A DNA stretch of 64,000 bases from Malaya genurostris (taxonomy: Eukaryota; Arthropoda; Insecta; Diptera; Culicidae). Both the position numbers and the translations under genes were made by a program. Below the pieces are notes generated by a model. It saw only the letters and a list, made by a program, of their open reading frames with translations. It searched no databases and had not been told where the DNA came from. The DNA lies in contig NC_080571.1 of assembly GCF_030247185.1 (NCBI RefSeq), positions 112,461,067 through 112,525,066 of the forward strand, written 5' to 3'. Positions 57,632 through 64,000 of the stretch are shown here, piece after piece (within the stretch, counting starts at the first letter, position 1; each line of letters begins with the position of its first letter).

Positions 57632-57719
57632 TCAATCACTTTCAGTAAGTGTTGGCACAGCATCGTTTCTCTATATTTGTTATTATTACTATTATTTCAA
57701 GTAAAAATTTATCTTCCAT

Positions 57720-59955
57720 AGTCGATATAGCGCAAATCATACCAATCCTGACTAGGTTGCTTTGGCGCTATGCTCATCCAACGCCTTAAGAGCTCTCCAT
57801 TGACTGACGAGTATCCAATTTCATAGCCATGCGCTACTTTTTGAAAGGTCTTCATTTGCTTGAGCTAAGATTCGTGGCGATAATTGCGCTCGATGTACTC
57901 TCTATATTTTGGTGATTTGGGATAAAGCATACAAGGAACAGAAACAGCAAATTGAGCGTACGTTTCATACTGAGTTATTTCCCTTCCATTGCATTGGTAT
58001 GATCTTAACGACAGCAATCATCAGGGTATCACATTGGAAATGAGTGTTCGGAGAAGAGAGTGGAAAAAGCACAATGCATGCTTTTTACAACTTACATGCA
58101 CATCAATTTACTCATAATAAAGTATTACAAGGTCTACCGTTTTCTAGTTACAAGAGATGATTTCAGTAGTTGAGTGAGAAAATAAACCGACCGCTGCGTG
58201 ATTAGAGGTTACCAGAGAGATCGATTACAGTGCATTAGGCTCATTGGCTCATTAATTGAAGATGCTCAATAATGCTGAATCGAATGAAGCTGTTCATCAT
58301 GAGTCTGCTTTTCAACATACAATGCATTAGATGTTGATGCAATGGATACGAGCGAAATTTCAAGTAAGGTATGGCCGGAAGATAACATTTATCCTCACCA
58401 CGAGACGATTATGAAAATAAAAATAATTTTTTTCTTCCTTTCGTCTGCCAAAGCGCAAACGAAAAGACACCGAAAGGGAAATTTATTCGAAGAGAATGAA
58501 ATCGTATATGAGATGCATCTATCAGAGCAATTACTCGAAGTCAACGTTAACAGAGAAAGCTTTTTAGTTAGTTTTCAGCAATCACCTCTCAACTGTTTTT
58601 TTAGGCAGTTGTTTCCAAAGCGGAACGAATAAGTAGCTGGAGTAGTGGTAAACCATCGAGTTGCACATAGTAAAACTTTTATCATAGTAGATGAGTCAAC
58701 AAGTTCTCACTTTTCCACACAAATAATGAAACTGCATTGACAAACGCGAAGCGGAAAACTGCTGACTGCGCAGAGTAGAGCACGATCATATTGTATCTTG
58801 ATATAAATATCGCGAAGTCGGAAAACATTACCCTTCAATCACGACTCTGATGGTTTCTCAAATGGCTGTCAGTGACACCAAAAGCGCTATCTGTTGACGA
58901 ATGAGTGGGGAATCGAGCTCACAAATGAATGATATTGACTATAGTAAACCCGACCGCAATTACCCGAACAGGAGAAATGTCCGACCAATCAGATACAAAC
59001 CATGTTGTGTTATCATAACTTTATGTCCCATATGTTTGCAATAAGTTACTAGTATCTCTGTTAGCTGTGTACCCTAGCTTGAGAACTGTGAATGTATTCC
59101 AGTGATGGTAGCGAAAACCGGATCAATACCTAACTGAATTACATGATAGTTAAGCTTGATCTATTGTTGCATAAATATAATATAATAAAAGTCTTTTTTA
59201 GCTTTCAAGATTTCTATTTGATCGAAATATGAAGATATAAAGCAGAAATGAAAAGGCAAAAAACGAAACATTTCAAGCCAAATCGTTTTCGGAGTTGGCA
59301 GCACCTTCCCAAATTTTGATTAAACTTTTTGAACGAATAGACTTTGTTACAAGTTTTAGTTTGGAAAACTTTTTTTCCTGGAATATTCCCATCTAGCAAA
59401 ATATGGACGATTGTTGGGGAACAAAATTAGCTATTTTGGGACAAAATTTCATCAAAATCAAAAATTGTGTTATTTGTAAAACGACTATGGATTTTAAAAT
59501 AAATTTTCTCGGAGTACGATTCAATGCTTATTTTTTCGAAAATTTGACTAATTTTACGAACTAACTAGTACAACACTTTTTGTAGGATAAGTCCTTTTTC
59601 GACTATATCATTTGCAAAACAAAAATGATGAAAAAACTTGCACAAGTAAAATCTCATTAGATCTTTGTAAAAAGCTTTGTATTTTTAAAAGAACCGGAGG
59701 CTACCATTTTTCTAACTTTCAACACAGTTGACAATTATTTCCACGAGCAAAATTCCGAACAAATCGGTGGCCTCTCGTTTGGTGAACGGCGCACAAAGTA
59801 AATCTACCACTGCGAACAGAGCGAACAATAAACGTAATAGATCAAAAGTTCAAAAGAGCGGTTCTAACGGCTACCAACGTATAGAATTTTGCGGTTGACT
59901 ACTTTATTTCAGATTATCATGTTACATTTTTCGGGCCGATTTATTGTATTTTTCT
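57720..59955. other. Unassigned 2.2-kb interval
   Basis: No supported gene. An ATG-started 96-codon plus-strand frame at 58,342-58,632 has no domain. The part 59,200-59,720 is AT-rich with homopolymer runs. Confidence 0.35.
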
Positions 59956-59961
59956 ATGCTC

Positions 59962-60856
59962 CGTGTACAACTTTGCTTCTGCTGTTTTTTTTTCCAAAAT
60001 TGAAAGTTTTATTGCGAAAAAGTGCTTACAGATGTATTATTCAAAGTATTGTCCATCGCTAGCGACAACTTCCTCCCATCTTTCCGGCAATTTTCGGATC
60101 CCGGATCGAAAAAAGGAGTCTGACGTTATCCATGAAGCAATCCATTTTCCAACTCTTCGAAGGATTGGAAATGTTACTCTACCAGGCCGAGTGCCATCGA
60201 ACGGAATAGGTGGAAATCAGAAGGGGTGACATCTGGGGAATACGGCGGGTGGGGCAAGACTTCCCATTTCAGCGTTTCCAGGTACTTTTTCAACACTTTT
60301 GCGACGTGAGACCGAGCATTGTCGTGTTGGAGGATGACTTTGTTATGTCGCTCTTTATATTGTTGCCGCATTTCTTTTAGCGCGCGACTAAGGCGCATCA
60401 GTTGCGTTCGGCAGCTCTGCTGTGATGATTTCACTCGGTTTCAAGAGCTCGTGGTTTATCACATGCTTCTAGTTGTTCATCTTTGAAGGTTTTTCTCTTC
60501 CACCACCATGTTTGTCTTCGACATCGAAATCACCATTTTTAAAACGTTGAAACCACTCCCGACACGTTCTTTTACTCACCGTAAGTTTCTGAGAGCATTC
60601 GATGCGCTTCAGCTGCTTTTTTTTCGAATTGTAACAGAAAAGTAAAACATCCCGCAAATGGCGAGAATTGGGCACATAAACAGACTTTTTCGAGTGTGAA
60701 TAATACGAAAACAAGAACAACTGTCACTGAAATGGCGATGACAATTCGTTAGGCACACACACACTCACTTTAAAGGCATTATCATCTATGTATTTTGACC
60801 AACCTCAGCCGGTACATCCACCTATCGGAAAACGGAGGAAACAAAGTTGTACACCT
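59962..60856 (-). mobile_element. DD34D mariner element, internally deleted
   Basis: The left end cGTGTACAACTTTGCTTCTG and, in reverse complement, the right end gGTGTACAACTTTGTTTCCT form TIRs of about 20 bp or more. The minus strand holds a transposase in two pieces with a deletion between them. Flanking TA duplication was not clear, so the outer bases are approximate. Confidence 0.8.
60035..60720 (-). pseudogene. DD34D mariner transposase, deleted and frameshifted
   Basis: The N-terminal block (60,720-60,469) reads HLRDVLLFCYNSKKKQLKRI, CREWFQRFKNGDFDVEDKHG and GGREKPS, the mariner HTH and linker. The C-terminal block (60,434 on) reads CRTQLMRLSRALKEMRQQYK, VILQHDNARSHVAKVLKKYL, PPYSPDVTPSDFHLFRSMAL and, in another frame, RSGIRKLPERWEEVVASDGQ ending YFE. 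The two Asp residues in HDNA and SDFH are 34 residues apart. The portion holding the first catalytic Asp is deleted. Confidence 0.85.
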
Positions 60857-60859
60857 GAT

Positions 60860-61545
60860 ATTTCAAACTACTTTTTGGAACCAACACAATAACATTAATG
60901 CATTCGTTTTGAAAAATTAAATTCAAATTCTTTATGAAAAACAAGAAAACTATTTTACAGGTTCACGGAGCGAGAATTAAAATTTCAAAACAAGGCGTGA
61001 AAATTAGAATGGCTGCTGTTTTTTCGTCTGTTTTTAACCCGTTCAAGGATTTCATTTCTGTTTGTATATGTCTTGTATTTCAACTGCCTTAAATCGTTTT
61101 GGTGCACCAATTTACGACAGTTTGTTAGCTCACAAAGAAAGTTCTTTTCAGATAAATTCTTTTTAAAGGGCATTAGTTAAGATAAGTGAACAATGCAGTG
61201 TAGTTCATCTTATCCGTGTTAGCATGGTTGTTAAACAAAAAAAATACATTGTGGCAGCTGAACAACTGTAGAGGTTGAAGCCTTAAAACAAACCTCGTGT
61301 TTTGAATCTTGTTAATTTTCCACATCAGTAGTTTCGTGCCCACGTGTAGTTGGTAAGTCATATTGCATTGCTGGTAAAATGCTTAAACGGTTTTCTAATC
61401 ACTAGCAATTGTGTCCGATCACATTATGCTTGAAATGTACAGAATTAAGCTCATCAACTTAGTATCAAAAATTTTGTGAAACGCAAATTTCAAGCATTAT
61501 TCAATGAAGACGACAAGCAGTTTGAGGGCGCTGAGAGTTTACGAG
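60860..61545. other. Unassigned AT-rich interval
   Basis: No feature supported. Confidence 0.4.
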
Positions 61546-61554
61546 CAAGTAATT

Positions 61555-61660
61555 TTCAAATCTAGGCGAGCCATTGGGTCAATTCAAACAGAAAAATGTG
61601 ATTTTCTTTCACGACAATGCTGCATCGCACAAGTCGCAAGTACTTGACCGTGTAACTTAC
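61555..61660 (+). pseudogene. Mariner/Tc1-type transposase scrap
   Basis: The plus strand reads LGQFKQKNVIFFHDNAASHK and SQVLDRV. FHDNAASHK is the second-Asp motif of mariner-like transposases. Nothing else of the enzyme is visible on either side, so this is a very short remnant. Confidence 0.55.
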
Positions 61661-61661
61661 T

Positions 61662-61885
61662 ATGCGCACCGTGCGCAGGAATCATTCAAGGGGGGGTGTT
61701 CAAGAGGAGATTCAAGGGATGGTTCAAGAAGGAGAGGGGAAGGGGGTCAAGGGAAAGAAAGGGTCTCAAAAGTTGAGGAAGGCACAAAAAATTGAAAGAA
61801 AAGTCAAGTTATTTGTTATTTATGCCCAAAATGTGTGGAAAGCGATGAAATAAATAAATGTGTGGAAAGCGATGAATAAATAACT
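61662..61885 (+). repeat. Possible retroelement 3' end with duplicated tail
   Basis: The frame from 61,662 reads GGVQEEIQGMVQEGEGKGVK, GKKGSQKLRKAQKIERKVKL and FVIYAQNVWKAMK, ending in TAA. It is followed by a 24-bp tandem (aaatgtgtggaaagcgatga) and AAATAAATAA-type sequence. A basic C-terminus and an AAATA tail would suit a non-LTR end, but no RT motif is present. Confidence 0.3.
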
Positions 61886-61889
61886 ACAA

Positions 61890-62810
61890 TGGTTTTCTAG
61901 CAATTGGTGTAATAATTAACAAACTAACGGAAATTAATTAGGATTACACCTAGTATAAGTGTTGGTAACTGTTGCAAAACAGTCATATTAATAACCGATT
62001 TTTCTATTCTATTGTGAATTTAGTGAAGGTTATTTAATTTATATATTGACCCGATTCATATGAACTTTAAACTTTGAAAATTAGTGTTGAGAATTTTCGC
62101 GTTCCGTTTTTTTTAATCTCAATTATCTTTATGGAATTTCAAAAACTTGAACCTGTTTTTAAGTAATGATGATCTCACTTTCTTGCAGCAAGCCATGACA
62201 GCTTAGTTATTCAGGATACTAAAGCGGCAAAAAGATACAATTAATCTCAAACGTCTTTACTGGATGAACGATAAGAAAGAAAATGTATTTCCCTTCGATT
62301 AATGGATCCATTTTTCGAAGAGGAGAAATTTTGTAGAACCAACTTAGACTGTGCCCCTCCAAATAATAATTTAAACAAAAAAAATGTTTAGAAATAATAA
62401 AGAATTAGTCATGACGATACCCGTGATCGAGAATTTAGTAGAGAAAAGAGACTATTATACTTATCAACATAAAACTAACGGCATTTTAATCTTTAGGGGT
62501 CTTTATTTATTGTTAATTAACAATGTTATAAATAATTAAAAGTGCAAAAAGGGTAGAAAATTCAAACGCCCACCATTTTGTTTTTTTTTCGGTGGAAATG
62601 TTTCATTGTAGTACCGACAGATCTAACAAGATACAGAATATGAAATTGTTTTGCGTATTGCTTTCAGAAGATTCGTTTCAAAGAAATGATGACACCCACC
62701 AATAAATCGGACGAGTTTTAGCAGTTGTTTTTTCTTAATATTTTTCAAACAATAAAATGAATTTAGAGACAAAATACGTTTTTAGAGAGACCTGGACATT
62801 ACCTTCTGGG
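61890..62810. other. Unassigned AT-rich interval
   Basis: No feature supported. Confidence 0.4.
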
Positions 62811-62815
62811 ATATA

Positions 62816-63238
62816 CACAGTTCGAAAAAAATTCTGATTTTACATCCTATAAGATGCACATAAATGGAGCGTCATATTTCACACAAATGTATATGCAAGA
62901 ACATGTAAAATTGTGTGATTTGAAAATTACAAGGATTGAAATCGAATGAAATAAAAAAACAAAAGATCAATGGCGCGCGACTTGAACCAAGAACCATGAG
63001 ATCACAAAGCACGCCAGTTAATCAACTGAACCACAGAAGCACATATCTGATTAATGAATAATTAATACATATAAACGCATACAGCGTCACTTGGTAGTCA
63101 AGTGAAAATTACACTAGGAGCCAGTAAAATTCTGCACGAATGGAATATTGCGTCATTTGACAAGTTAAGTTGTTATGAATCGTATCGTTTGTAAAATTAC
63201 GTCACCTGTAAAATTCATAATTTTTTTCTGTGTATTTT
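62816..63238 (-). mobile_element. TIR repeat containing a tRNA-like segment (intact copy)
   Basis: The left end cacagttcgaaaaaaattct(gattttaca) and the reverse complement of the right end cacagaaaaaaattatgaat(tttaca) form imperfect TIRs. The interior carries a tRNA-like segment on the minus strand (62,971-63,043). A second copy, split by a mariner, lies at 53,665-53,857 plus 55,920-56,160. It has no protein frame. It could be a MITE that captured a tRNA-derived sequence, or a SINE with fortuitous inverted ends. Confidence 0.6.
62971..63043 (-). ncRNA. tRNA-like segment with A-box and B-box (not a functional tRNA)
   Basis: The minus strand contains TGGTTCAGTTGATTAACTGG, close to a pol III A box/D arm, and about 30 bases later GGTTCAAGTCGCGCGCC, close to the B box (GGTTCRANYCC) and T arm. 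A weak anticodon-like stem (CGTG...CATG) lies between. The acceptor ends (TGTGCTT and GCGCGCCA) do not pair well, so it is not a good tRNA gene; it is more like the head of a SINE. Confidence 0.5.
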
Positions 63239-63399
63239 ATCTTAAATTTTTACTTTCGTAATTTGAAACATTTTTCTTCTCGAATTCAAATTTCGACTGA
63301 CAACGACTTCATAAATGTAAAACTTCTGGATTTTGTTGAATAATGATGTTAAGTGATAATTAGTTTGTTCTGGAACTTTATGAACAATTATGAGACTAC

Positions 63400-63545
63400 G
63401 AAGACTTTGGACAAAGCTCGCCCTCCTTTCTCGTAGGCGAACGTTGATTTTTATGAGAAGGCCCTTTCCCCCAGTGGGTCTACGTTGTTTATAGACGCCT
63501 CCTAGCACATGTCTCGTCAACCAGAACAATGTACCCATCGGACAT
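63400..63545 (-). repeat. MITE-like fragment (acgtagacccac type)
   Basis: The minus strand reads ggcgtctataaacaacgtag(acccactgggggaaagggcc). This wording recalls short G/C-biased TIR repeats common in mosquito DNA. The 98-codon frame that crosses it (63,242-63,538) is most likely incidental. Family assignment is from memory of style, not alignment. Confidence 0.3.
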
Positions 63546-63549
63546 GATT

Positions 63550-64000
63550 AGCAGATTATTACACTTGGTTCGGAGCACGGGTTCTACCTAGCTGCGGTAT
63601 TCTATTTGAATGATCGGTTTATGCATCATGATCAGAAAAAGTTGGTTCCAGTTTCACTCGTGAAAAAATCAGTTCAAAAGATTTTCGAAAAAAACTCTGA
63701 ACTGACTGAAAAATCACTTCCACTATTTTCATTCATGTGTCAAGTGTCAACCAAACCTCGAAGTTCACAAGTGGCTTTTTGTGTCAGTGAAACTTGATGA
63801 CGAATTTTGACCCACACTAATATCGCCTAAAAGATAATCGAAAGGGAGAAGAGTCTCCGATGATATTTTGATGCTGAATTGTCACTACGCTTCAGTTCGA
63901 CACCGAAGTGATTCATGCATGATTTAGTTATTATATTCTAATCAATGAAATATCTATACTGAATAAACAACTGAATCGCAACTGAGAAATAATGATTCCA
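63550..64000. other. Unassigned interval at window end
   Basis: No feature supported. Confidence 0.4.

Noticed and set aside
58342..58632. ATG-started 96-codon frame with a short hydrophobic stretch
   Set aside because: The hydrophobic run comes from a local AT-rich tract and the rest has no family match I know; chance cannot be excluded.
62971..63043. Functional tRNA gene on the minus strand
   Set aside because: A and B boxes are recognisable, but the acceptor and anticodon stems pair poorly and the segment is part of a dispersed repeat.

Overview
This window looks like eukaryotic, AT-rich, non-coding insect DNA, most likely from a mosquito or another dipteran. The basis is the transposon set: an I-group non-LTR retrotransposon with RNase H, DD37D and DD37E Tc1/mariner elements of the kind described from mosquitoes, DD34D mariners, and small TIR elements with TA target duplications. 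There is no operon structure and no rRNA or CRISPR. No long, intact host protein-coding gene is visible. Only one stretch (about 49.2-50.7 kb) has the look of a host promoter, 5' UTR or exon region, so the window is probably intergenic or lies inside a large intron.

Layout. 0-5.6 kb: mostly unassigned, with a 142-bp tandem duplication (346-632) and a decayed mariner (about 3.1-3.3 kb). 5.6-9.4 kb: three non-LTR fragments, namely a Jockey-like ORF1 tail running into an endonuclease start, a CR1/Jockey-group RT on the minus strand, and a truncated I-group copy with a 13-bp target site duplication (TSD). 12.3-21.5 kb: a dead Tc1 remnant, several fold-back or MITE elements, a 2-kb member of a dispersed repeat family, a ~970-bp decamer minisatellite, and a tandem-repeat-bearing MITE nested in another repeat. 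25.4-27.0 kb: a diverged inverted-repeat element containing two TIR elements, one being a deleted DD37D element with perfect 28-bp TIRs. 27.7-31.1 kb: the best-preserved mobile element, a 3.4-kb 5'-truncated I-group retrotransposon with a 14-bp TSD. 33.1-37.3 kb: dispersed repeats and a TA-flanked DNA transposon. 42.1-47.9 kb: the most elaborate nest. A dispersed repeat is split by a DD37E transposon, which is split by a 3.39-kb element with ~800-bp terminal inverted repeats, which in turn carries an I-group 3' fragment and a coding remnant with a SWIM-like CxC...CxH signature. 51.9-56.2 kb: a TAA-tailed probable retrotransposon end, then a tRNA-like-containing TIR repeat split by a DD34D mariner that is itself split by a 1.2-kb insert with a 24-bp TSD. 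57-64 kb: a second DD34D mariner, further fragments, and an unsplit copy of the tRNA-like-containing repeat.

The genes here do not work together as a pathway. What the sequence records is layered transposition with mostly datable order, because inner elements interrupt outer ones and leave target duplications. All coding parts seen are broken by stops, frameshifts, truncation or loss of catalytic residues. The most promising candidate for an undescribed system is the long-terminal-inverted-repeat element at 43,213-46,601.
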